Positions 1-5,637 of a stretch of DNA of 6,817 nucleotides are shown here, in pieces. A program made the position numbers and the translations under genes. The notes under the pieces are model-generated. The model had not been told where the DNA came from. It did not search any database and worked only from the letters and a program-made list of their open reading frames with translations. Origin of the DNA: Promethearchaeota archaeon (GTDB lineage: Archaea > Asgardarchaeota > Lokiarchaeia > Sigynarchaeales > SOKP01). The stretch spans positions 1-6,817 of the forward strand of contig JAGXOB010000122.1 in assembly GCA_019894735.1 (NCBI GenBank), in the 5' to 3' direction. The stretch's first letter is position 1. Every line of letters begins with the position of its first letter.

Positions 1-33
1 GTATTAATATTTAAATATAAGTCAACCGTAATA

Positions 34-43
34 TTTATATATC
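34..43 (+). promoter_or_regulatory. Putative TATA box of the Lrp-type regulator
   Basis: TTTATATATC matches the archaeal TATA-box style and lies about 55 bp before the start codon at 96. Transcription would then start near position 62-66 and leave a leader of about 30 nt. The hexamer ATATCG occurs twice just here (39-44 and 47-52). No strong Shine-Dalgarno sequence precedes the start codon. This is inferred from position and composition only. Confidence 0.45.
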
Positions 44-52
44 GGCATATCG

Positions 53-79
53 TTATTAATGAATATAGACAATTAATAA
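53..79. promoter_or_regulatory. Inverted repeat in the regulator promoter, possible autoregulatory operator
   Basis: TTATTAAT (53-60) and its exact reverse complement ATTAATAA (72-79) are separated by 11 bp, which puts the half-site centres 19 bp apart. The repeat sits between the TATA box and the start codon, where a bound dimer would block transcription. Lrp/AsnC proteins commonly bind AT-rich inverted repeats and repress their own genes, so autoregulation is the simplest reading. The surroundings are very AT-rich, so chance similarity is possible. Confidence 0.4.
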
Positions 80-95
80 TGTTTCACCAAATCTT

Positions 96-608
96 ATGGA
101 AAGTAAAGTTTTTAAAATCGATGAAATAGACAGAAATATAATCGAGATAATTCAAAAAGAGCCAATGCTTACCCATACCGAAATCGCTAAGAAAGTCAAC
201 CGAAGTCAACCTACGATCGGTATGAGAATACGCAAGCTTGAAAAATCGGGAGTCTTAAAGTTCCAAGCAGGAATAAATGTCAAAACTATGGATTTAATTT
301 TAGCCCGGGTTGAAATTCAAACATTAAAACCGGACAACATAATAAAATTAGTAAAAAATTGTCCTTATATGTTAAACGCGTTTAGATTAAGCGGGGCGTC
401 TAACCTTAGTATTCTCATTGTAAGCGATAAACTCTCCCATCTTGATGAAATAGTTAATCATCATTTTAGAAAAGATCCCGATGTATCGGAAGTATATATG
501 GACATTATTACAGATGTTATAAACGATTTAGTTCTCCCGTTCGATTTTAATGTTGATAGTTGCGGTTTAACTTCAAATGGTCAATGTTGTGGAAATTGTT
601 TTGCCTAA
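96..608 (+). CDS. Lrp/AsnC-family transcriptional regulator with a cysteine-rich C-terminal tail
   Basis: This 170-residue protein has the usual two-part Lrp/AsnC build. Residues 8-55 form the winged helix-turn-helix: a start like IDEIDRNIIEII, then LTHTEIAKKVNRSQPTIGMR as the helix-turn-helix core, then RKLEKSGVL as the typical link into the wing. Residues 65-148 match the effector/oligomerisation half (RAM type), with alternating beta strands and a helix around 114-125. Such proteins bind DNA as dimers or octamers in the cytoplasm and often sense amino acids; the ligand here is unknown. The odd part is the tail: C156, C164, C165 and C168 in a C-x7-CC-x2-C pattern after the domain ends, which suggests metal binding or redox sensing (inference). 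An inverted repeat lies in its promoter, and a decayed copy of its own 3' part lies directly downstream. The ATG at 96 fits the start of the domain. Confidence 0.9.
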   Translation: MESKVFKIDEIDRNIIEIIQKEPMLTHTEIAKKVNRSQPTIGMRIRKLEKSGVLKFQAGINVKTMDLILARVEIQTLKPDNIIKLVKNCPYMLNAFRLSGASNLSILIVSDKLSHLDEIVNHHFRKDPDVSEVYMDIITDVINDLVLPFDFNVDSCGLTSNGQCCGNCFA

Positions 609-616
609 GTAAAAAA

Positions 617-715
617 ATGCGTTTAATCGTAAATAATTTATTTAGAAAAGATTCTAATATCTCGAAAGTGTAAATGAACATCATTACACTTACTGTAATT
701 TTGTTTTCCCATATC
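617..715 (+). pseudogene. Decayed duplicate of the 3' part of the Lrp-type regulator
   Basis: Read in the frame of position 626, this stretch translates as IVNNLFRKDSNISKV, stop, MNIIT and on to ILFSHI. The intact regulator at 450-512 reads IVNHHFRKDPDVSEVYMDIIT. Over these 21 codons I count 13 identical residues and 47 of 63 identical bases, with no gap. A Tyr codon (TAT) of the intact gene has become the stop TAA at 671-673. Similarity fades after about 715 (TTTTCCCATATCG against TTCTCCCGTTCG). The offset between the copies is 176 bp, so this is either a tandem duplication of the gene's 3' end or the remainder of a second, mostly deleted paralogue. No helix-turn-helix part remains, so it cannot act as a regulator. 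Confidence 0.75.
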
Positions 716-732
716 GTTGTAGTCTTAAAAGT

Positions 733-740
733 AAAAAAAA
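733..740 (-). terminator. Putative U-tract terminator for the SCP2 / glycyl radical enzyme unit
   Basis: Eight A on the plus strand give an eight-U run in a minus-strand transcript, about 55 bp past the stop of the SCP2 gene. Archaeal RNA polymerase commonly terminates at such U-tracts without a hairpin. No comparable minus-strand run lies between the enzyme stop and the SCP2 start, which fits a shared transcript. Confidence 0.45.
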
Positions 741-794
741 GTCTTGTTTGTTCTTCACTTTGATAAAGAAATAAATGAAACGATGAAGTGAGAT

Positions 795-1136
795 TTAATT
801 CTTCTTCATTAACATTTGGACTTTCAACATATCTGTTCTGTTGCCTTTAGCTTTCAACTTTCTGCTTAGGAAAGCCTTGAGAGGGTTGATTTCGCCGTTC
901 GTAATACCTAATATAATCTTGCTAGATGTGGATATTATGATGTCAGGATTAGAGACGGAACCTTCGCTCAATTCGCACATTTTATTCTTGAAGACCATTA
1001 AGAGGTTGAACGACTGGTCGGTGAAGTTGAACTGGAGTGTCTTGTCAAACCCTTTGAATTTCTCTTTATATAAGGGGTCGTCGAGTTTTGCTGCCCACTT
1101 ATTCAAGGCAATCAGTAGTTCTTCTTTAACATCCAT
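795..1136 (-). CDS. SCP2-domain (sterol carrier protein 2-like) small lipid-binding protein
   Basis: This 113-residue protein is essentially one SCP2 domain. The second half is diagnostic: NPDIIISTSSKIILGITNGE (63-82), then INPLKAFLSRKLKAKGNRTD (83-102), then MLKVQMLMK, the family pattern of G-x-x-x-P-x-x-A-F with a basic K-L-K-A-K-G strand and a closing helix. SCP2 domains form a hydrophobic tunnel that holds lipids, acyl chains or other apolar molecules. No signal peptide is seen, so it should be cytosolic. The ATG at 1136 is supported by AAAGG (1146-1150) at a 9-nt spacing; an out-of-frame ATG at 1140 overlaps it. It lies 101 bp downstream of the glycyl radical enzyme on the same strand with no U-tract between, so co-transcription is plausible. 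It may carry or sequester an apolar substrate or product of that enzyme, but this rests on position alone. Confidence 0.85.
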   Translation of the reverse strand: MDVKEELLIALNKWAAKLDDPLYKEKFKGFDKTLQFNFTDQSFNLLMVFKNKMCELSEGSVSNPDIIISTSSKIILGITNGEINPLKAFLSRKLKAKGNRTDMLKVQMLMKKN

Positions 1137-1237
1137 ACATTTAAACCTTTTTTTAAATATGCATTTATCTATATTACTTAACTTTTATTTTAGCTTTGTT
1201 TTTCTCAATATAATAATTTCATCGTACTCTTAAACGA

Positions 1238-3778
1238 TTAAAATCCGTGTTCTGTTCTGGCGATTATGCTGTCTTGAGTTTCTTTGGGTAGGTCGTTCCA
1301 AAATGCACTATATCCAGCGACCCGCACTTGCAAGTTTTTATAGCTTTCTGGATGTTCTTGTGCATCTAATAACATGGCATTATCAACAATATTGAATTGT
1401 ATATGCGGAATTGTTCCTTTATTATACCAATCTTTTAAATACGCCGCAAAAAGCTTTTTATTTTCGCCTTTGAGGAAGATAGGCATGAAGCGTTGATTGA
1501 AGAGTTCTGAGTGAGTGAACGGTATCTTGGCTGCTGAATTAAGTACTGCCGTAGGACCATTTTTATCTGAGCCCGCCATTGGAGAACGGCTTCCGTCTGA
1601 TAAATGGCTCATAGAATGTCTCCCGTCTGGTGTGGCACCGCAAGAAATACCTACAGTCTGATATCCGGCGGCAGTACCACCGTCACTTACCAAACTAGAC
1701 CCCCAAGCATCTTTCACTTGGCTAATCGTTTTTTCAAAGCGAGTAGAAAGTTTTACAGCCCAATCATCGGCATAATCATCATCATTGCCATACTTTGGAG
1801 CATTGAGAAATTTCTGATGCATCACCTCATATCCTTCCCAATCTTCCAATAAAGCGGTGATAAGTTCATCCATTGTATATTTTTTTTCGTCAAAAATGAG
1901 CTTTTGAATTGCTGCAAGCGAATTCGCAACAGTAATCAAGCCCAAGCTAAATACTGCAGGATAAGTATCATGTTCTTTGTGGAGTCTTTTAATACCAATC
2001 CCCCGATCCAAAGATTCATCATAGAGTAAAGAATTGGTGGGATCGGGATAGGTATTCATGAGCTCTACTTGAGCGATACCCCACGCAAAACTCATTTGTT
2101 TTACATAGAAGAGGACGCGATCAAGAAAACCATCGAGTAATTCATCACCAGATAACATTTCCCGTGGATCTTTAGTCTTCGTTTTATCCGGTCTATCTTC
2201 ATTCCCTAAGGGACCACCATCGTATAAAGTTTCTTCTAGTATTTTGGGGAGGATCATACCTCCAACACCTGGTGTTCCTGTTACGATCATATATTTTCCT
2301 GTTATATGATTTGTGACACAACCTCCCACATGAGTGTTTTTCGCATCCTCTGAAGAATAACCTCGGAGAATTGCCCATTTTTGAAGGAGGTCTTCATTAA
2401 ACCAAGAAGGATGCCCCATTCCAAGTTGTAAGAGGTCTATCGCTCGTTCTACTATATCAGGTGATATATTCTTGTGATAGCGGATCGCTATTGGCGGTTG
2501 ATTGATGTGGAGGTTACACATAGCTTCCAGAACTAAGCAGCTCAAATCATTCGATGCATCACTTCCATCATCTTTACTACCACAGATATTAAGAGTATAG
2601 AAAATTTCACCACCCGCTTTTCCTGTAAAGGTAACCGGCCACTCTAAAGCAATACCAACTTCTTGTATTTTTAAAAAGAGGCATTCTATGAGCTCTAAAG
2701 CTTTTTCACGTGTGATTCTTCCCTCCCTCATATCAGTCTCATAGTATGGCCACAATATCTGATCAATCCTGTGACCACCACCATGGCCATACACCGCTAC
2801 AAATTTAGCGGCAACTTCAATGATCCAGTAGAACTGAATTGCTTCATGAAATGTCTTAGCAGGATTGGCTGGCACTTGTTTAAGTATCTCAGATATCTCC
2901 TCCAATTCTTGTTTACGAATAATGTTTTGTTCTCGTTGCGCTAACTCTAAAGCAAGTTCCGCATAGCGTTGGCTGAATCGAATAATGGCCCTACCACTTA
3001 TTATCATCGCCTCCCAGTTATTTTTTTTCTCGATATACTCTGAAGGCGGAATTTCATGAGCTCTGATATTGAGTTCTTCTATTTTGCATTCGGCTTTCTC
3101 AATCCGTGCGTTAATTCCTTCTTTAAAAAGAGTAGAATAATCATAGGTGGGATTCACTATCCCCATTTCCCATAGTTTTGCTTCGATGGGAGTGGAAAGC
3201 CCTTCAAACACATCTGAACACAAATCACGGGGAAGTATAGCTTTTATTCGGTCAGCGACACTAAATCCATTCCAAAACTCACAAATGTCAGAGACAACTT
3301 CCTCTCTTTCAGCATCAGTCACCATCTCTGAAAAACCCCCGCTCGTAACAGCCTCGGTCATGAAGTGAGTGGAGATTTCTGGGTACCATCTTAATTCATC
3401 AGGTGCGCTATTAGGATCCCCAACAATCAGTTCCCCTTGTTTAATAAAGATGGGTATATTTTCGCAGAGATGAAGAACTGCTTTGGACACTCTAATTACC
3501 CATGGCAGACCATTTGTTTGTTTGTAGGATTCTGTAATAAGCCTTGCACGATCCATATCAACCTTTATATGCTCTCCATAACGGAATTCGCACTTTGCAA
3601 GCCCTAAATAAACATCTTCAAAATCCTTTATAACAGCAGCTTTCCATTTTAAAGAAGCTCTAAGATTAGCAGTACGTGGTGTGGAACCATATCCCCATTC
3701 ATATGGAACTGGTTTTATGGTCTTATCCTCAAAGGATATGCTCCCTAGCTTTGGAATTTTATGAAGAATTGTAAGCAC
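1238..3778 (-). CDS. Glycyl radical enzyme of the pyruvate formate-lyase superfamily, substrate unknown
   Basis: This protein of 846 residues (from the GTG at 3778) contains the whole PFL-like barrel and the glycyl radical domain. Landmarks are RARLITESYK (77-86), GELIVGD (115-121), the active-site loop THVGGCVTNH with Cys487, GNDDDYADDW (664-673), GATPDGR (714-720), SDKNGPTAVLNSAAKIP (737-753), and the C-terminal VRVAGYSAFW with the radical-bearing Gly822. Glycyl radical enzymes use a radical stored on glycine, passed to the cysteine, for difficult anaerobic C-C, C-O, C-N or C-S chemistry. It is not a true pyruvate formate-lyase, which has two adjacent active-site cysteines. It also lacks the C-x-E glutamate of choline lyase, glycerol dehydratase and hydroxyphenylacetate decarboxylase, because Thr489 takes that place. 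That leaves X-succinate synthase-like or arylacetate decarboxylase-like activity, or something new. No radical-SAM activating enzyme is present in the window. It is oxygen-sensitive by nature and implies anaerobic life. The start codon is uncertain (see 3776-3781). Confidence 0.9.
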   Translation of the reverse strand: MLTILHKIPKLGSISFEDKTIKPVPYEWGYGSTPRTANLRASLKWKAAVIKDFEDVYLGLAKCEFRYGEHIKVDMDRARLITESYKQTNGLPWVIRVSKAVLHLCENIPIFIKQGELIVGDPNSAPDELRWYPEISTHFMTEAVTSGGFSEMVTDAEREEVVSDICEFWNGFSVADRIKAILPRDLCSDVFEGLSTPIEAKLWEMGIVNPTYDYSTLFKEGINARIEKAECKIEELNIRAHEIPPSEYIEKKNNWEAMIISGRAIIRFSQRYAELALELAQREQNIIRKQELEEISEILKQVPANPAKTFHEAIQFYWIIEVAAKFVAVYGHGGGHRIDQILWPYYETDMREGRITREKALELIECLFLKIQEVGIALEWPVTFTGKAGGEIFYTLNICGSKDDGSDASNDLSCLVLEAMCNLHINQPPIAIRYHKNISPDIVERAIDLLQLGMGHPSWFNEDLLQKWAILRGYSSEDAKNTHVGGCVTNHITGKYMIVTGTPGVGGMILPKILEETLYDGGPLGNEDRPDKTKTKDPREMLSGDELLDGFLDRVLFYVKQMSFAWGIAQVELMNTYPDPTNSLLYDESLDRGIGIKRLHKEHDTYPAVFSLGLITVANSLAAIQKLIFDEKKYTMDELITALLEDWEGYEVMHQKFLNAPKYGNDDDYADDWAVKLSTRFEKTISQVKDAWGSSLVSDGGTAAGYQTVGISCGATPDGRHSMSHLSDGSRSPMAGSDKNGPTAVLNSAAKIPFTHSELFNQRFMPIFLKGENKKLFAAYLKDWYNKGTIPHIQFNIVDNAMLLDAQEHPESYKNLQVRVAGYSAFWNDLPKETQDSIIARTEHGF

Positions 3779-3781
3779 CTC
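3776..3781 (-). promoter_or_regulatory. Shine-Dalgarno-like GAGGTG overlapping the GTG start of the glycyl radical enzyme
   Basis: On the minus strand GAGGTG ends in the same GTG that opens the long reading frame. If this is a ribosome binding site, the real start would lie 5-10 nt further on. The in-frame codon at a 6-nt spacing is ATT (3769-3767), a rare start, and the next in-frame ATG is only at residue 74, inside the conserved domain. Either the GTG is used with a weak or no leader signal, or translation begins at the ATT three codons later. The protein differs by only three residues between the two. Confidence 0.4.
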
Positions 3782-3815
3782 TTAATATTTAACTTTAAGA
3801 AAATAATGTTGTTAG

Positions 3816-3827
3816 TGATATATATCA
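3816..3827 (-). promoter_or_regulatory. Palindromic TATA-like promoter element of the glycyl radical enzyme gene
   Basis: TGATATATATCA is a perfect 12-bp palindrome with a TATA box at its centre, about 43 bp upstream of the GTG start. A transcript starting about 26 bp downstream would have a leader of about 16-18 nt containing the GAGGTG. A perfect palindrome over the TATA box is a typical repressor site, but a TATATA core is self-complementary by itself, so only the outer TGA/TCA bases add information. Confidence 0.45.
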
Positions 3828-4000
3828 TCCTTGTTTTAAAATTTCAAGTAATACAAATTATAAAGAATATTTTTTAAAAAAAATTAAATCCTCTTTTTTT
3901 ATAAAAATAAAAATGCTATGGTTAAAGGGTTAGGACAAACATTTTTATTCTAATAACAACAAATTTTTAGCATAATCTACTTTTTAATAAATAGATAGTG

Positions 4001-4014
4001 AATTTTTTAAAATA
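4001..4014 (+). promoter_or_regulatory. Possible TATA element for the tRNA / cysS transcript
   Basis: An AT-only run (AATTTTTTAAAATA) lies about 39 bp before the first base of the tRNA, so a start near 4034 would leave a short 5' leader for RNase P to remove. The whole spacer is AT-rich, so this is the best-placed of several candidates, not a clear signal. Confidence 0.25.
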
Positions 4015-4046
4015 ACAGTATTCAAAAAAATAAGCAAAATTACCTT

Positions 4047-4127
4047 GCCAGCGTATCCGAGTAGTTAAGGAGGCGGCCTGCAGAGCCGTTGCTTTCAGCA
4101 TCGAGGGTGCAAATCCCTCCGCTGGCT
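4047..4127 (+). tRNA. tRNA-Cys (GCA) with a class II body and long variable arm
   Basis: The cloverleaf is complete. The acceptor stem GCCAGCG (4047-4053) pairs 7/7 with CGCTGGC (4120-4126) and is followed by U73 (4127), the main identity base for cysteine. The D stem is three pairs, TCC (4056-4058) with GGA (4069-4071). The anticodon stem GCGGC (4073-4077) pairs with GCCGT (4085-4089), with one G-U; its loop CTGCAGA carries anticodon GCA at 4080-4082. The T stem GAGGG (4103-4107) pairs 5/5 with CCCTC (4115-4119). The variable region (4090-4102) is 13 nt: TGCT, loop TTC, AGCA, then TC. Normal tRNA-Cys has a 4-5 nt variable loop, so this is a Ser/Leu-type body with Cys identity bases. G15 and C48 can form the Levitt pair. 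G18 seems replaced by A (4063) and U55 by G (4109). There is no intron and no encoded CCA. The gene sits 51 bp before cysS on the same strand. Confidence 0.9.
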
Positions 4128-4150
4128 CTTAATAACATCTTCTTAATAAC
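4127..4150 (+). repeat. Short direct repeat in the tRNA 3' trailer
   Basis: TCTTAATAAC occurs at 4127-4136 and again at 4141-4150, separated by ATCT. The first copy starts at the discriminator base of the tRNA. It may be a small slippage duplication or a processing signal between the tRNA and cysS. There is no U-tract here, so the two genes could share a transcript. TATATG at 4152-4157 right after it could also serve as a separate TATA box for cysS. Confidence 0.5.
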
Positions 4151-4163
4151 TATATGCTAAATT

Positions 4164-4169
4164 AAGGTG
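4164..4169 (+). promoter_or_regulatory. Shine-Dalgarno sequence that sets the cysS start
   Basis: AAGGTG ends 9 nt before the ATG at 4179. The frame is also open from a GTG at 4167, but that GTG is part of the Shine-Dalgarno sequence itself, so the ATG four codons later is the better start. Confidence 0.6.
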
Positions 4170-4178
4170 TCAATAGTC

Positions 4179-5624
4179 ATGAAGGTATATAATAGTCTAA
4201 CGTTCAAAAAAGAAGAACTTAAAACTTTAGAGCCCGGTAAAGTAAAAATGTATGTCTGTGGTGTGACGGTCTATGGTTCGCCTCACCTCGGTCATGCAAA
4301 GTCTGCCGTCGCATTTGATTTGATTCATAGATATTTGAAGTATAAAGGATACGAAGTTAACATAGTTAAAAACTATACAGATATCGATGATAAAATAATC
4401 AAAGCCTCTCAAGAAAATAACATTGACTTTCGTACTCTAAGTAATCAGTATATTGAAGAGTACGAGGAAATCATGCAATTGTTGAACGTTGAAAAAGATA
4501 CGCACAATCCTCGTGCTACTGATGTAATGGATCTCATAATTAAATTTACCCAAGAATTAATATCAAAGGGGAACGCCTACGAACGTAATGGTTCGGTATA
4601 TTTTTCAGTTCAGTCTTTTCCTAAATATAATACTATTCTTCAGAGAGTGAAAGAGAACCTAAAGGAAAGCGAAGAAGAAGACTACGTAACTGATCAAGAT
4701 ACTGCGTTTGGAGAAGATAAACTTGACGTTAGAGATTTTGCTTTATGGAAAAAAATGAAAGAAGGAGAGCCTTTTTGGGAAAGTCCTTGGGGTAAGGGAC
4801 GGCCCGGTTGGCACATAGAATGCTCTGTCATGATTTTGAATTTCTTAGGACAAACTATCGATATACATGGTGGGGGCCAGGATCTTAAATTTCCACACCA
4901 CAGAAACGAAATCGCGCAATCGGAGTCCTATTCTGGAAACATATTTGCTAAGTATTTTTTACATAATGGCTATGTTAATGTAAACAACGAAAAGATGTCT
5001 AAAAGTCTTGGTAATTTTTTCACCGTTGCAGATATTGCTAAGAATTACGATCCCATGGTTATACGCTGGTATTTAATTTCCAGCCATTACAGAAGTTCAA
5101 ATAATTACAATTCTGATAGCTTGGAACCCGCAAAAAAGACTTATAATCGGTTATTAAACACTATTAAAAAAGTAAACGATGAAGAGTTTACTGATACAAA
5201 ATCAAAGCAACTCGATAATTTAATCGAGAAAATCGGAGATGCTAAAACAAAAATTATTGAAGCAATGGACGACGATTTTGACACTCCTGTGGCTCTCGCT
5301 GAGTTATTAACTCTGTTTAGGGAGATAAATAAAGCTCTCTTGCAAGATAATTTGAAAATTAACCGAGTATTTAAAGATAGGTTCTATGATTTGATAAATT
5401 TCAGCGAGTCGATTTTTGGAATATTTCCTTTTCTGAAATCGAGTTCTAAGCCATTTTCGACCGAAAGTGCTAACGAGAAAGATAACCTAATAAAAAATCT
5501 TATTAATTTAATAATTGAGCTACGCGTTAAATTAAGAGAGAAAAAAATCTATGATGTAAGCGATATCATTCGCGATCGATTAAAGGTATTAGGTATTGAT
5601 TTAGAAGATAAAAAAGTGCAGTAA
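4179..5624 (+). CDS. cysS: Cysteinyl-tRNA synthetase
   Basis: This protein of 481 residues attaches cysteine to tRNA-Cys in the cytosol. It is a class I synthetase with all the signatures of the CysRS family: CGVTVYGSPHLGH (27-39), which holds the first zinc-ligand cysteine (C27) and the HIGH motif as HLGH; NYTDIDDK (65-72); GWHIECS with the second zinc cysteine (C215); GGGQDLKFPHHRNEIAQSES (231-250), the zinc-site histidine region; and KMSKS at 272-276. The helical part follows, and the end RDRLKVLGI (465-473) is the conserved close of the anticodon-side domain. The terminal extension seen in E. coli CysRS after this motif is nearly absent. Length is close to the family norm of 460-480. It sits directly behind a tRNA with the Cys anticodon, so the pair is very probably enzyme and substrate. 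Presence of CysRS means this genome does not depend only on the SepRS/SepCysS route. It is convergent with the Roadblock gene across 13 bp. Confidence 0.97.
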   Translation: MKVYNSLTFKKEELKTLEPGKVKMYVCGVTVYGSPHLGHAKSAVAFDLIHRYLKYKGYEVNIVKNYTDIDDKIIKASQENNIDFRTLSNQYIEEYEEIMQLLNVEKDTHNPRATDVMDLIIKFTQELISKGNAYERNGSVYFSVQSFPKYNTILQRVKENLKESEEEDYVTDQDTAFGEDKLDVRDFALWKKMKEGEPFWESPWGKGRPGWHIECSVMILNFLGQTIDIHGGGQDLKFPHHRNEIAQSESYSGNIFAKYFLHNGYVNVNNEKMSKSLGNFFTVADIAKNYDPMVIRWYLISSHYRSSNNYNSDSLEPAKKTYNRLLNTIKKVNDEEFTDTKSKQLDNLIEKIGDAKTKIIEAMDDDFDTPVALAELLTLFREINKALLQDNLKINRVFKDRFYDLINFSESIFGIFPFLKSSSKPFSTESANEKDNLIKNLINLIIELRVKLREKKIYDVSDIIRDRLKVLGIDLEDKKVQ

Positions 5625-5637
5625 AAATTGAAGATTA

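Noticed and set aside
755..791. Hairpin TCACTT (755-760) / AAGTGA (786-791) as a bidirectional terminator
   Set aside because: Only six pairs with a 25-nt loop and no U-tract right after it; the U-tract at 733-740 is the better minus-strand signal.
1139..1158. Inverted repeat ATTTAAA / TTTAAAT before the SCP2 gene as an operator
   Set aside because: It overlaps the ribosome binding site, is made only of A and T apart from the spacer, and TTTAAA is self-complementary, so chance is the simpler explanation.
841..1233. Open frame of 130 codons on the plus strand
   Set aside because: It is antisense to the SCP2 gene, whose product has a clear domain; the plus-strand translation resembles no known family, and its end runs into the AT-rich spacer.
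1604..3368. Open frames on the plus strand at 1604-1852 and 3147-3368
   Set aside because: Both lie inside the glycyl radical enzyme gene on the opposite strand, which is conserved throughout these stretches.
1238..3778. Naming the enzyme pyruvate formate-lyase (pflB)
   Set aside because: The active-site loop has Gly-Gly-Cys and not two adjacent cysteines, so acetyl transfer as in pyruvate formate-lyase is not supported.
795..3778. Horizontal transfer of the enzyme/SCP2 block based on base composition
   Set aside because: Hand counts of single 60-base lines gave about 40-45% G+C here against about 32% in cysS and the regulator, but lines in the Roadblock gene reached 47-52%, so composition varies along this genome and does not single out the block.
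4047..4127. Reading the tRNA as tRNA-Ser, tRNA-Leu or tRNA-Sec because of the long variable arm
   Set aside because: The anticodon is GCA, the discriminator is U73 (archaeal tRNA-Ser normally has G73), the acceptor/T branch is 7+5 and not the longer tRNA-Sec form, and the cysS gene follows directly.
4227..4412. Open frame of 61 codons on the minus strand
   Set aside because: It is antisense to the catalytic start of cysS and shows no domain of its own.
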